A stretch of DNA of 8,506 bases from an uncultured Bacteroides sp. GTDB lineage: Bacteria > Bacteroidota > Bacteroidia > Bacteroidales > Bacteroidaceae. The notes under the pieces were generated by a model. It saw nothing but the letters and a program-made list of their open reading frames with translations, was not told the origin of the DNA and did no database searches. Below are positions 1-7,788 of this stretch, piece by piece; positions within the stretch are counted from its first letter, which is position 1; the number at the start of each line of letters is the position of its first letter. The DNA lies in contig USSR01000276.1 in NCBI GenBank assembly GCA_900557355.1, forward strand, positions 1 through 8,506, written 5' to 3'. Both the position numbers and the translations under genes were made by a program.

Positions 1-2850
1 ATGAAAAACATTATGGAGTACAATTTCAGGGAGATTGAAAAGAAGTGGCAGAAAAGGTGGGTGGAAGAGAAAACCTACCAAGTGAAGGAAGATGAGACGA
101 AGCAGAAGTACTATGTACTAAACATGTTCCCCTACCCCTCCGGTGCGGGCCTACACGTAGGACACCCGCTGGGATACATCGCTTCGGACATTTATGCTCG
201 TTACAAACGACTGCAGGGCTTCAATGTACTAAATCCCATGGGATATGATGCTTACGGACTTCCCGCCGAACAATATGCTATACAAACAGGACAACATCCT
301 GCAATTACTACGATCAACAATATCGACCGATACCGTGAGCAGTTGGATAAGATAGGTTTCTGTTTCGACTGGAGCCGCGAAATACGTACCTGCGAACCGG
401 AATATTATCATTGGACGCAATGGGCATTCCAGAAGATGTTCAACAGCTATTATTGCAATGATGAACAACAGGCCCGCCCTATCGAAGAGCTGATACAGGC
501 TTTCGAGCAAGTAGGTACCAACGGTATGAATGTGGCTTGTGGCGAAGAACTCAGCTTTACTGCCAAAGAATGGAAAGCCAAGAGCGAGAAAGAGAAACAG
601 GAAATCCTGATGAACTATCGTATCGCCTATCTGGGTGAAACGATGGTAAACTGGTGTGCCCAATTGGGTACGGTTCTGGCCAACGATGAAGTGATAGACG
701 GTGTATCCGAACGCGGAGGTTTCCCCGTAGTTCAGAAGAAGATGCGTCAATGGTGTCTTCGCGTTTCTGCTTATGCACAACGCCTGCTGGACGGTCTGGA
801 TACCATCGACTGGACAGATTCTCTGAAAGAAACTCAAAGGAACTGGATCGGCCGTAGCGAAGGTGCCGAAGTACAATTCAAGGTAAAAGACAGCGATCTG
901 GAATTTACTATCTTCACGACTCGTGCAGATACGATGTTCGGTGTTACTTTCATGGTGTTGGCACCGGAAAGCGAATTGGTAGCCCAGCTGACTACTCCTG
1001 AGCAAAAGGACGAAGTTAACGCTTATCTGGAACGTACAAAGAAACGTACTGAACGCGATCGCATCGCTGACCGCAGCGTGACGGGTGTATTCTCCGGAAG
1101 TTATGCCATTAATCCTTTCACTGGTGAGGCAGTGCCCATCTGGATTAGTGACTATGTACTTGCCGGTTATGGTACAGGTGCCATCATGGCTGTACCTGCA
1201 CACGATAGTCGTGACTATGCTTTCGCCAAACATTTCGGATTGGAAATCCGTCCGTTGGTAGAAGGTTGTGATGTCAGTGAAGAAAGCTTTGATGCCAAAG
1301 AAGGTATCGTTTGCAACTCTCCGAGACCTGATGTAACTCCTTATTGTGATCTTACATTGAACGGACTGACCATTAAAGAAGCTATCGAAAAGACCAAGAG
1401 CTACGTAAAAGAACATAATCTGGGACGCGTAAAAGTGAATTATCGTCTTCGTGACGCTATCTTCTCCCGCCAGCGCTACTGGGGTGAACCGTTCCCGGTT
1501 TACTACAAGGATGGAATGCCTTATATGATCGATGAAAGCTGTCTGCCGCTTGAATTGCCGGAAGTTGCCAAATTCCTTCCTACCGAAACCGGAGAACCAC
1601 CGTTGGGACATGCTACCAAATGGGCTTGGGACACCGTAAACAAATGTGTGGTAGAGAATGAAAAAATAGATAACGTTACTGTATTCCCTCTTGAACTGAA
1701 TACCATGCCGGGCTTTGCAGGTTCCAGCGCATATTATCTGCGTTATATGGACCCGCACAACAACAAAGCATTGGTTGATAAGAAAATAGATGAATATTGG
1801 AAAAGCGTCGACCTTTATGTAGGTGGTACGGAACATGCTACAGGGCACTTGATTTATTCACGTTTCTGGAATAAATTTCTGTACGACGTAGGAGTGTCTA
1901 TCGTAGAAGAACCGTTCCGGAAATTGGTGAACCAAGGTATGATACAGGGACGGAGTAACTTTGTTTACCGTATCAAAGACAGTAACAAGTTCGTTTCTCT
2001 GAATCTGAAGAATCAATACGACACCACTCCACTCCATGTGGATGTAAATATCGTATCCAATGATATTCTGGATCTCGAAGCTTTCAAGGCATGGCGTCCT
2101 GAATTTGCCAACGCTGAATTTATCCTGGAAGATGGTAAATACATCTGCGGCTGGGCTGTGGAGAAGATGAGTAAATCCATGTTCAACGTCGTTAATCCCG
2201 ATATGATTGTTGAGAAATACGGTGCGGATACATTGCGTATGTACGAGATGTTCCTCGGTCCGGTAGAGCAATCCAAGCCTTGGGATACGAACGGTATCGA
2301 CGGTGTGTACCGCTTCATCAAAAAGTTCTGGTCACTGTTCTACGACCGTAACGGAAACTATATGGTGACGGATGAGCCTGCAACCAAGGAAGAACTGAAA
2401 TCTTTGCATAAACTGATTAAAAAAGTAACGAGTGATATTGAACAGTTCTCTTACAATACTTCCGTCAGTGCTTTCATGATTTGTGTAAACGAGTTATTCA
2501 GCCTGAAATGCAGCAAGAAAGAGATATTGAATCAACTGATTATCGTATTGGCTCCTTTCGCTCCGCACGTATGTGAAGAGTTGTGGGATACACTGGGCCA
2601 TACAGATTCAGTTTGCGATGCCAAGTGGCCTACTTACAACGAAGAATACCTGGTGGAAGATACAATCAACTACACCATATCTTTCAATGGCAAGGCACGC
2701 TTCAATATGGAATTCCCTGCTAACGAAACATCAGAAGCTATTCAAAGCACCGTATTGGCAGATGAACGTTCGGCTAAATGGATGGAAAGCAAATCAGTAG
2801 TGAAAGTGATTGTCGTCCCGAAGAAGATCGTAAACATTGTTATTAAATAA
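1..2850 (+). CDS. leuS: Leucyl-tRNA synthetase (class Ia aminoacyl-tRNA synthetase)
   Basis: Charges tRNA-Leu with leucine in the cytoplasm using ATP and edits mischarged tRNA. The 949-residue protein shows the class Ia signatures. The HIGH motif appears as HVGH at residues 52-55, inside [19 protein letters not shown], and KMSKS is at 722-726. The CP1 editing domain has the threonine-rich TTRADT at 306-311 and [10 protein letters not shown] ending near 405, which includes the conserved editing aspartate. A leucine-specific insertion lies about 651-718, an anticodon-binding helical domain about 795-880, and a small C-terminal domain about 889-949. Compared with E. coli LeuS from memory, there are about 55 extra residues between the catalytic core and NWC (about 150-210). 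The zinc-ribbon cysteines that normally follow NWC are missing. The ATG at position 1 may not be the true start: ATG at 13 gives [13 protein letters not shown], typical of the family. Upstream sequence needed to decide lies outside the window. The frame is intact to a TAA stop. Confidence 0.98.
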   Translation: MKNIMEYNFREIEKKWQKRWVEEKTYQVKEDETKQKYYVLNMFPYPSGAGLHVGHPLGYIASDIYARYKRLQGFNVLNPMGYDAYGLPAEQYAIQTGQHPAITTINNIDRYREQLDKIGFCFDWSREIRTCEPEYYHWTQWAFQKMFNSYYCNDEQQARPIEELIQAFEQVGTNGMNVACGEELSFTAKEWKAKSEKEKQEILMNYRIAYLGETMVNWCAQLGTVLANDEVIDGVSERGGFPVVQKKMRQWCLRVSAYAQRLLDGLDTIDWTDSLKETQRNWIGRSEGAEVQFKVKDSDLEFTIFTTRADTMFGVTFMVLAPESELVAQLTTPEQKDEVNAYLERTKKRTERDRIADRSVTGVFSGSYAINPFTGEAVPIWISDYVLAGYGTGAIMAVPAHDSRDYAFAKHFGLEIRPLVEGCDVSEESFDAKEGIVCNSPRPDVTPYCDLTLNGLTIKEAIEKTKSYVKEHNLGRVKVNYRLRDAIFSRQRYWGEPFPVYYKDGMPYMIDESCLPLELPEVAKFLPTETGEPPLGHATKWAWDTVNKCVVENEKIDNVTVFPLELNTMPGFAGSSAYYLRYMDPHNNKALVDKKIDEYWKSVDLYVGGTEHATGHLIYSRFWNKFLYDVGVSIVEEPFRKLVNQGMIQGRSNFVYRIKDSNKFVSLNLKNQYDTTPLHVDVNIVSNDILDLEAFKAWRPEFANAEFILEDGKYICGWAVEKMSKSMFNVVNPDMIVEKYGADTLRMYEMFLGPVEQSKPWDTNGIDGVYRFIKKFWSLFYDRNGNYMVTDEPATKEELKSLHKLIKKVTSDIEQFSYNTSVSAFMICVNELFSLKCSKKEILNQLIIVLAPFAPHVCEELWDTLGHTDSVCDAKWPTYNEEYLVEDTINYTISFNGKARFNMEFPANETSEAIQSTVLADERSAKWMESKSVVKVIVVPKKIVNIVIK

Positions 2851-2944
2851 CGTAAGTTACGAGCTACAAACTACAAGAGACAAGTCAACCTGTCTCATTT
2901 ACCTACACTTGTAGCTCGTAGCTTGTAGCTTGTAACTAACTAAT
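2851..2944. repeat. Self-complementary heptad-repeat element between leuS and the YitT gene
   Basis: The right arm at 2908-2936 is four tandem CTTGTAG-like heptads (CTTGTAG, CTCGTAG, CTTGTAG, CTTGTAAC). The left arm at 2856-2877 (GTTACGAGCTACAAACTACAAG without its last two bases is the core) is the reverse complement of 2915-2936 with 19 of 22 matches. Inside, GAGACA (2877-2882) and TGTCTC (2891-2896) form a second perfect 6-bp hairpin with an 8-nt loop. Transcribed RNA or extruded DNA could fold into a long nested hairpin. No T-run follows the right arm, so it is not a textbook intrinsic terminator, although it sits just past the leuS stop. The repetitive make-up fits a dispersed palindromic intergenic repeat of the kind common in Bacteroides genomes; that assignment is from general knowledge and cannot be tested with one copy. 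The rest of the gap shows no convincing promoter. Confidence 0.75.
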
Positions 2945-3847
2945 ATGCAAATCACAAAACCAACCAAAGCCGAAATGATGAGAGAGTTGCGAGACTATAT
3001 CTTCATCACTGTCGGTCTTATCAGTTATGCCTTGGGATGGGCGTTGTTTCTGATTCCTTATCAGATAACGACAGGAGGAACTACGGGTATCGGTGCAATT
3101 ATCTATTACGCCACGGGGTTTCCTATCCAATGGTCATACTTCATCATCAATGCTGTCTTAATGACATTTGCCATTAAAATACTGGGTCCTAAATTCAGTA
3201 TTAAAACTACGTTTGCCATCTTCGGGCTGACATTCTTTTTATGGTTTTTCCAAATGCTTGTAAATGGTCCAGACAATACACCACCACTTATACTGGGACC
3301 GGGACAGGACTTCATGGCTTGTATGATAGGTGCCGTGATGTGCGGTGCAGGTCTTGGAGTCGTATTCAATTGCAACGGAAGCACGGGAGGAACGGATATC
3401 ATCGCCGCTATCATACATAAGTATAAAGACGTCACACTGGGACGTATGGTGATGCTTTGCGATGTGATTATTATCAGTTCCTGTTACTTCGTATTCCACG
3501 ACTGGAGACGCGTGATATTTGGTTTTGTAACTTTGTTTGTTATCGGTTTCGTATTAGACTATATTGTGAACAGTGCCCGCCAGTCCGTGCAATTCTTTAT
3601 CTTCTCCAAAGAGTATGAAAAAATAGCCGACCGTATTACGAAAGAGACACACCGCGGTGTAACCGTTCTGGACGGTATAGGATGGTACAGTAAACACAAT
3701 GTAAAAGTACTCGTCGTTCTGGCTTACAAACGCCAGTCAATCGACATTTTCCGTTTGGTGAAAGACATTGACCCGAACGCATTTATCTCTCAAAGTTCCG
3801 TTATCGGAGTATATGGAGAAGGTTTTGACCGGTTGAAAGTGAAATAA
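2945..3847 (+). CDS. YitT family integral membrane protein with C-terminal DUF2179 domain
   Basis: A 300-residue inner-membrane protein of the YitT family (formerly DUF161 plus DUF2179). The first two thirds hold about six hydrophobic segments, roughly residues 18-38, 64-82, 86-105, 124-141, 167-185 and 189-207. Glycine-rich family loops are visible: [12 protein letters not shown] (41-52) and [14 protein letters not shown] (141-154). The last 90 residues form a soluble domain with the DUF2179 pattern, including [12 protein letters not shown] (238-249) and [19 protein letters not shown] (276-294). The family is widespread but its transported substrate or role is not established, so none is assigned. 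The ATG start is preceded by AT-rich sequence without a Shine-Dalgarno, as is usual in Bacteroidota. The stop lies 14 bp before rdgB, so the two are probably one transcript. Confidence 0.93.
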   Translation: MQITKPTKAEMMRELRDYIFITVGLISYALGWALFLIPYQITTGGTTGIGAIIYYATGFPIQWSYFIINAVLMTFAIKILGPKFSIKTTFAIFGLTFFLWFFQMLVNGPDNTPPLILGPGQDFMACMIGAVMCGAGLGVVFNCNGSTGGTDIIAAIIHKYKDVTLGRMVMLCDVIIISSCYFVFHDWRRVIFGFVTLFVIGFVLDYIVNSARQSVQFFIFSKEYEKIADRITKETHRGVTVLDGIGWYSKHNVKVLVVLAYKRQSIDIFRLVKDIDPNAFISQSSVIGVYGEGFDRLKVK

Positions 3848-3861
3848 GAACCAATCAACAT

Positions 3862-4446
3862 ATGAAACATAAATTCGTATTTGCCACAAACAATGCACAC
3901 AAATTGGAAGAAGTAACCGCTATTTTAGGTAACAGAATAGAACTTCTTAGTCTGAAAGACATTCATTGCCATACAGACATACCTAAAACTGCCGATACTT
4001 TGGAAGGAAACGCTTTACTGAAAGCACAGTACATTTATGAAAACTACCAGATGGATTGTTTTGCCGATGATACCGGTCTGGAAGTAGAAGCTTTGAATGG
4101 AGAACCGGGAGTTTATTCGGCACGCTATGCCGGAGACGGACATAATGCAGAAGCAAATATGCTGAAACTGCTACATGCCATGGAAGGAATAGAAAACCGG
4201 AAAGCACAATTCCGCACTGCATTCGCACTGATTATCGACGGAAAAGAGCATTTGTTCGAAGGTGTAATCAAAGGAGAAATCATCAAAACCAGAAGAGGAA
4301 ACTCCGGTTTTGGATATGATCCTATATTTGTTCCCGAAGGGTATACACAGACTTTTGCAGAAATGGGCAACGAACTTAAAAACAAAATCAGCCACCGTGC
4401 CATAGCTACAAACAAACTTTGCAAATTCCTTAATAGCATACAATAA
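3862..4446 (+). CDS. rdgB: Non-canonical purine NTP pyrophosphatase (XTP/dITP diphosphatase, HAM1 family)
   Basis: Hydrolyses XTP, ITP and dITP to monophosphate plus pyrophosphate in the cytoplasm, keeping deaminated purines out of DNA and RNA. The length of 194 residues is normal for the family (E. coli RdgB is close to 197). Family motifs are in order: substrate-binding [12 protein letters not shown] at 7-18; [20 protein letters not shown] at 67-86 with the catalytic base expected at Asp69 or Asp70; [11 protein letters not shown] at 148-158; and SHRA at 177-180, which contacts the base. No insertion or broken motif is seen. It begins 14 bp after the YitT gene. A strong stem-loop starts 13 bp past its stop codon and may end the transcript. 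Confidence 0.97.
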   Translation: MKHKFVFATNNAHKLEEVTAILGNRIELLSLKDIHCHTDIPKTADTLEGNALLKAQYIYENYQMDCFADDTGLEVEALNGEPGVYSARYAGDGHNAEANMLKLLHAMEGIENRKAQFRTAFALIIDGKEHLFEGVIKGEIIKTRRGNSGFGYDPIFVPEGYTQTFAEMGNELKNKISHRAIATNKLCKFLNSIQ

Positions 4447-4459
4447 ACCCGAAAATATG

Positions 4460-4504
4460 GAGTTATTAGTTTGTAAGTGTGTTGCTTACAAACTAATATA
4501 ACTC
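4460..4504 (+). terminator. Strong stem-loop after rdgB: terminator or leader-control hairpin for the PorZ-like gene
   Basis: Left arm 4460-4477 and right arm 4485-4504 enclose a 7-nt loop (TGTGTTG, 4478-4484). The stem is 13 uninterrupted pairs, then five more (outer AACTC side) after a 2-nt bulge in the right arm; outer G-T wobbles could extend it. Only a short T-rich stretch (GATTTTA) follows, and the next gene's ATG begins 7 nt after the hairpin. It could therefore end the YitT-rdgB transcript, or, in a read-through transcript, hide the translation start of the PorZ-like gene. A one-mismatch -7-like element (TTAGTTTG, 4466-4473) sits inside the left arm, but I see no matching -33 element. 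The hairpin is certain from sequence; its function is inferred. Confidence 0.55.
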
Positions 4505-4511
4505 TGATTTT

Positions 4512-6539
4512 ATGAGATTTCAATATATAGTTCTTCTCTGCTTAATCTATTTTCTGCCTGCCTATTCGCAAAATGCGATAGGAGAGTGGCAAACTTACCT
4601 TTCTTATCATAACCCTACCCGCAGTGAAGTCATTGGAAGTAAACTCTTCATCCTTGCCAATGGTGATTTATATGCTTATGATAAAGAAGATACCAGCATA
4701 CGAACTTATTCAAAATCTTTTCCGCTAAGCGATACGGAAATATCTTATATTGCTTACCAATCAGCCTATAAATCATTGGTCATTATTTATTCCAATGCAA
4801 ATATAGACCTGTTGGTGAATGAGGAAGATATCTATAACCTTCCCGATTATAAAAACAAGAATATGACACAGGATAAGACGATCAACCACGCTTGTTTTTA
4901 TAAGGAATACACGTATTTATCCACTGCGTCGGGTATTCTTTGTATCAATCTGAAAAAGCGGGAAATCAGCAATTACTATCCTCTGAATAAAAACGTTCTG
5001 GCATGTAATGTATCGGATAATCATCTTTATGCCGCTACTTCCGAAGGGTTGTTTGCAGGGTTATTGACAGAAAATCTGCTGGATATTAAGAACTGGAAGA
5101 AAGTGTCGGATGATACCTCTGAATTCCTCTCGCAATACCACGATATTCCTTTTAAAGGAGAAGTACCCGAAAACATTACTCCGAATAGTCCTGTACGGAA
5201 CTATCCGTATTATATGAATTTTGCCGGAGAACGATTGCTGATTACCGGAGGAGGACATATAGCTAACAGACTTGACAGGCCCGGAACCATTATGACCTTT
5301 GAAAATAATACCTGGAACAGTTTTCAGGAAGAAGGGATCAGTGAACAAACCAAACATCGATACGATGACATAAACTGTATTGTGCAAGATCCTAAAGACA
5401 TTGCTCATCATTTTGCAGCATCAGCAGGAGAAGGGATTTACGAATTTAAAGATGGGAAGTTCATAAACTGGTATAGTATGCATAACAGTCCGTTGGAAAG
5501 TGCTGTACCTAATGAACCTTGGGCAGATAGTTATGTACGCGTGAACGGATTGATTTATGACAAAGAAAATAACCTTTGGATGGTGAGTTGTGAGACACAA
5601 CATGCAGTGAGTGTATTGATGAAAAATGGTGACTGGGTAAGTCTTCATTATCCGGAAATAGTAAAAGCAAGTAATTTCGGACGGACTATCTTTGATAAAA
5701 GAGGTTGGCTGTGGGCTACTTCTTCGCGTATAGAGTCGGGAGGATTGTTTTGTTTGAATTATAACGGCACTATAGCAGATACTTCGGACGACCAACACAG
5801 GTTCATTACCCGGTTTACGAATCAAGACGGAGCCCTTTTAGAACAGCTGGCGGTTTATTGCATTGCCGAGGATAAAGAGGGAGTCATCTGGATCGGTACT
5901 AACAGAGGTCCTTTGGTACTGAACAATCCTTCCCGCTATTTCAATGATAACTTCTATTGTACACAGATTAAAGTTCCGCGCAATGATGACAGTGGGTTAG
6001 CTGATTTCTTATTGGTGAACGAAGCGATTAATGCCATTGCAATAGATGGTGCCAACAGAAAATGGATAGGTACGGCGTCCAATGGAATTTACCTGATAAG
6101 TGCGGATGGAATGGAAACGATTCATCACTTTACGGAAGAGAATAGTCTGCTACTTTCCAATAGTATCGTATCTATTGCTATACATCCCCGTACCGGCGAA
6201 GTCTTCATCGGAACAGGTAAAGGGCTTGTTTCTTACCAAAGTGACGCTACAGAGGCTGAAGACAGCTTTAAAGAGAGTAATGTACGAGCTTATCCTAATC
6301 CGGTACGCCCGGACTACAGCGGTGTGATTACTGTTACGGGGATGGTCTACGACAGTGATGTGAAGATTGTGGACACTGCCGGACATCTTATTTATCAAGG
6401 TACTTCCCTGGGAGGGCAATTCACTTGGGATGGAAGAAATAAGCAGGGTAGGAGAGTGGCCACAGGAATATATATGGTACTTGCCGCAGACAGTGAAGGA
6501 AAAGAGGGGATTGTTACGAAAATTGCATTTATCAAATAA
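4512..6539 (+). CDS. porZ: PorZ-like secreted double beta-propeller protein with type IX sorting-like C-terminal domain
   Basis: A predicted exported protein of 675 residues. Residues 1-19 are a clean Sec signal peptide (charged start, hydrophobic core, cleavage likely after AYS); there is no lipobox cysteine. The GEWQTYLSYHNPT opening at 24-36 resembles the start of the PorZ N-terminal propeller. Later repeats match two-component-regulator-type propeller blades (NNLWMVS 353-359, GVIWIGTNRGPLVL 457-470, RKWIGTASNGIYLIS 516-530, GEVFIGTGKGLVSY 562-575). Residues about 590-675 form a type-A-like sorting domain with AYPNPV (593-598), GRRVATGIYMV (646-656) and a terminal TKIAFIK. In Porphyromonas gingivalis, PorZ is part of the surface sortase complex of the type IX secretion system, working with PorU on A-LPS attachment. 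At 675 residues this protein is about 100 shorter than my recollection of the P. gingivalis protein. The gap seems to fall near residues 200-225, where the first propeller would close. It could instead be a propeller protein with another role. Confidence 0.75.
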   Translation: MRFQYIVLLCLIYFLPAYSQNAIGEWQTYLSYHNPTRSEVIGSKLFILANGDLYAYDKEDTSIRTYSKSFPLSDTEISYIAYQSAYKSLVIIYSNANIDLLVNEEDIYNLPDYKNKNMTQDKTINHACFYKEYTYLSTASGILCINLKKREISNYYPLNKNVLACNVSDNHLYAATSEGLFAGLLTENLLDIKNWKKVSDDTSEFLSQYHDIPFKGEVPENITPNSPVRNYPYYMNFAGERLLITGGGHIANRLDRPGTIMTFENNTWNSFQEEGISEQTKHRYDDINCIVQDPKDIAHHFAASAGEGIYEFKDGKFINWYSMHNSPLESAVPNEPWADSYVRVNGLIYDKENNLWMVSCETQHAVSVLMKNGDWVSLHYPEIVKASNFGRTIFDKRGWLWATSSRIESGGLFCLNYNGTIADTSDDQHRFITRFTNQDGALLEQLAVYCIAEDKEGVIWIGTNRGPLVLNNPSRYFNDNFYCTQIKVPRNDDSGLADFLLVNEAINAIAIDGANRKWIGTASNGIYLISADGMETIHHFTEENSLLLSNSIVSIAIHPRTGEVFIGTGKGLVSYQSDATEAEDSFKESNVRAYPNPVRPDYSGVITVTGMVYDSDVKIVDTAGHLIYQGTSLGGQFTWDGRNKQGRRVATGIYMVLAADSEGKEGIVTKIAFIK

Positions 6540-6552
6540 CATAAAGTTATAA

Positions 6553-6590
6553 TTTATTTTTTATTTTTTTATATTTTTGTTTTTCTTTCT
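6553..6590. other. T-rich tract downstream of the PorZ-like gene
   Basis: The plus strand is almost only T and A here, with long T-runs and a few G and C bases. It starts 13 bp after the PorZ-like stop codon and ends just upstream of the promoter elements of the next gene. It may help transcript release after the PorZ-like gene, or act as an UP-element-like A/T tract for the promoter. No GC-containing hairpin precedes it, so an intrinsic terminator is not supported. Confidence 0.4.
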
Positions 6591-6612
6591 ATAACGAATT
6601 GTCCTAATTTTG
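6582..6612 (+). promoter_or_regulatory. Bacteroides-type promoter for the oxidoreductase pair
   Basis: The element TAATTTTG at 6605-6612 is a full match to the Bacteroides -7 consensus TAnnTTTG. A TTTC at 6582-6585, one base from the TTTG -33 consensus, lies 19 bp upstream, the expected spacing. A perfect TTTG at 6576-6579 is 25 bp away and too distant. Transcription would start near 6618-6621, leaving a leader of roughly 25 nt before the ATG at 6645. This supports a transcription unit separate from the PorZ-like gene. Confidence 0.6.
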
Positions 6613-6644
6613 TAGCAAACCAATATAAAATATAGAAAAACACC

Positions 6645-7724
6645 ATGAAAATAAAAGTTGGTTTGATTGGGTTCGGGCGAATGGGACAGATGTATTTGGA
6701 AAGCATGCAAAAGACTAATCGGTGGGACATTGCATATATCTGCGACACAGATTCCGCTTCTCGAGAATTGGCAAGAACTCTTTCACCTACATCCAAAATC
6801 ATATCCGATGAACAGGAAATATTCAATGATGACAGCGTACAGGCCGTAGGACTCTTTACGTTAGCTGATTCACGGAAAGATCAAATAGAGAAAGCTATTC
6901 AAAGTAAAAAACACATTATTTCGGAAAAACCCGTTGCCGATACCATCGATAAAGAATGGGAAGTGGTAGATCTAGTGGAAAAAAGTGATATTTTTTCCAC
7001 AGTAAATCTTTACTTGCGTAACTCATGGTATCATCAGATCATGAAACAGTTTATTGAAGAAGGTGAAATAGGTGAACTAGCCATTCTACGAATCTGTCAC
7101 ATGACTCCAGGACTGGCACCAGGCGAAGGACACGAGTACGAAGGCCCTGCTTACCACGATTGCGGCATGCACTACATAGACATTGCCCGTTGGTATGCCA
7201 ATAGCGAATATAAAACTTGGCATGCACAAGGTATACGAATGTGGAACTATAAAGATCCCTGGTGGGTACAGTGCCACGGTACTTTCCAAAACGGAATTGT
7301 ATTTGATGTTACACAAGGTTTCGTCTACGGACAACTCTCCAAAAATCAAACTCATAACGCATATACGGATATCATTGGTACAAAAGGTATTGTACGCATG
7401 ACGCATGATTTCCAAACTGCTGTAGTGGAACTTCACGGAGTGAACCGTACACTTCGTCTGGAAAAGCCATTTGGCGGGAAGAATCTAGACAAGCTTTGTG
7501 ACATTATGGCTAATTCTATTGAAAGTGGAAAACGTGACCCACGGCTTCCGCAGATGCGTGATTCTGCAATCGCATCCCAATATGGTTGGACATTCTTGGA
7601 AGATGCACACCGAAATGACTTGTCCGCTATCGGAGATTTACAGACACTAGAAGAAATTAGGGAACGCCGAAAGTATATGAAAGAAGGCTACGGACTCCTT
7701 CGTCCGAAAAGAACTGTAGTCTGA
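6645..7724 (+). CDS. Gfo/Idh/MocA family NAD(P)-dependent oxidoreductase, cytoplasmic
   Basis: A 359-residue dehydrogenase of the Gfo/Idh/MocA superfamily, whose members oxidise or reduce sugars, inositols and sugar derivatives. The N-terminal Rossmann fold shows GLIGFGRMG (6-14) and an acidic residue at the end of strand two (YICDTD, 31-36; Asp34 likely contacts the ribose, favouring NAD). The superfamily EKP motif is at 94-96, with Lys95 the expected catalytic lysine. The C-terminal substrate domain holds HDCGMHYIDIARW (171-183), the usual place of the catalytic histidine and aspartate. There is no signal peptide, so it is cytoplasmic. It is preceded by its own promoter and followed after 64 bp by a second, exported member, suggesting a shared pathway. 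Inositol 2-dehydrogenase-like activity is possible, but sequence alone does not fix the substrate. Confidence 0.93.
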   Translation: MKIKVGLIGFGRMGQMYLESMQKTNRWDIAYICDTDSASRELARTLSPTSKIISDEQEIFNDDSVQAVGLFTLADSRKDQIEKAIQSKKHIISEKPVADTIDKEWEVVDLVEKSDIFSTVNLYLRNSWYHQIMKQFIEEGEIGELAILRICHMTPGLAPGEGHEYEGPAYHDCGMHYIDIARWYANSEYKTWHAQGIRMWNYKDPWWVQCHGTFQNGIVFDVTQGFVYGQLSKNQTHNAYTDIIGTKGIVRMTHDFQTAVVELHGVNRTLRLEKPFGGKNLDKLCDIMANSIESGKRDPRLPQMRDSAIASQYGWTFLEDAHRNDLSAIGDLQTLEEIRERRKYMKEGYGLLRPKRTVV

Positions 7725-7788
7725 CATATTTGTAATATTGATTGTTTTAAGATTCATAATATTAACCACTTTTTAAATCTAAAAAACC

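Noticed and set aside
229..1848. Minus-strand open frame of 539 codons opposite leuS
   Set aside because: It lies wholly inside the well-supported leuS gene; its translation shows no recognisable domain and looks like the complement of conserved LeuS codons.
1858..2321. Two overlapping minus-strand open frames opposite the 3' part of leuS
   Set aside because: Both are antisense to KMSKS-region coding sequence, have no family features and overlap each other.
2904..2911. TACACTTG as a -7 promoter element for the YitT gene
   Set aside because: One mismatch to TAnnTTTG and no -33 element about 19 bp upstream; it lies within the heptad repeat element, so chance similarity is likely.
6367..6552. 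Plus-strand small open frame overlapping the end of the PorZ-like gene
   Set aside because: It is a frame-shifted reading of the sorting domain; the main frame carries clear family motifs through to its stop.
6534..6560. AAATAA/TTATTT pairing as an intrinsic terminator for the PorZ-like gene
   Set aside because: The potential stem is short and only A/T, so it would not be stable; the following T-tract alone does not support a terminator.
7725..7732. CATATTTG as a -7 element for the exported oxidoreductase
   Set aside because: One mismatch and no TTTG-like -33 at the right distance, which would fall in the coding end of the previous gene; too weak to list.
7733..7764. Inverted repeat TAATATT / AATATTA between the two oxidoreductase genes
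   Set aside because: Seven A/T-only pairs across an 18-nt loop in an A/T-rich gap; expected by chance and too weak for a terminator or operator call.
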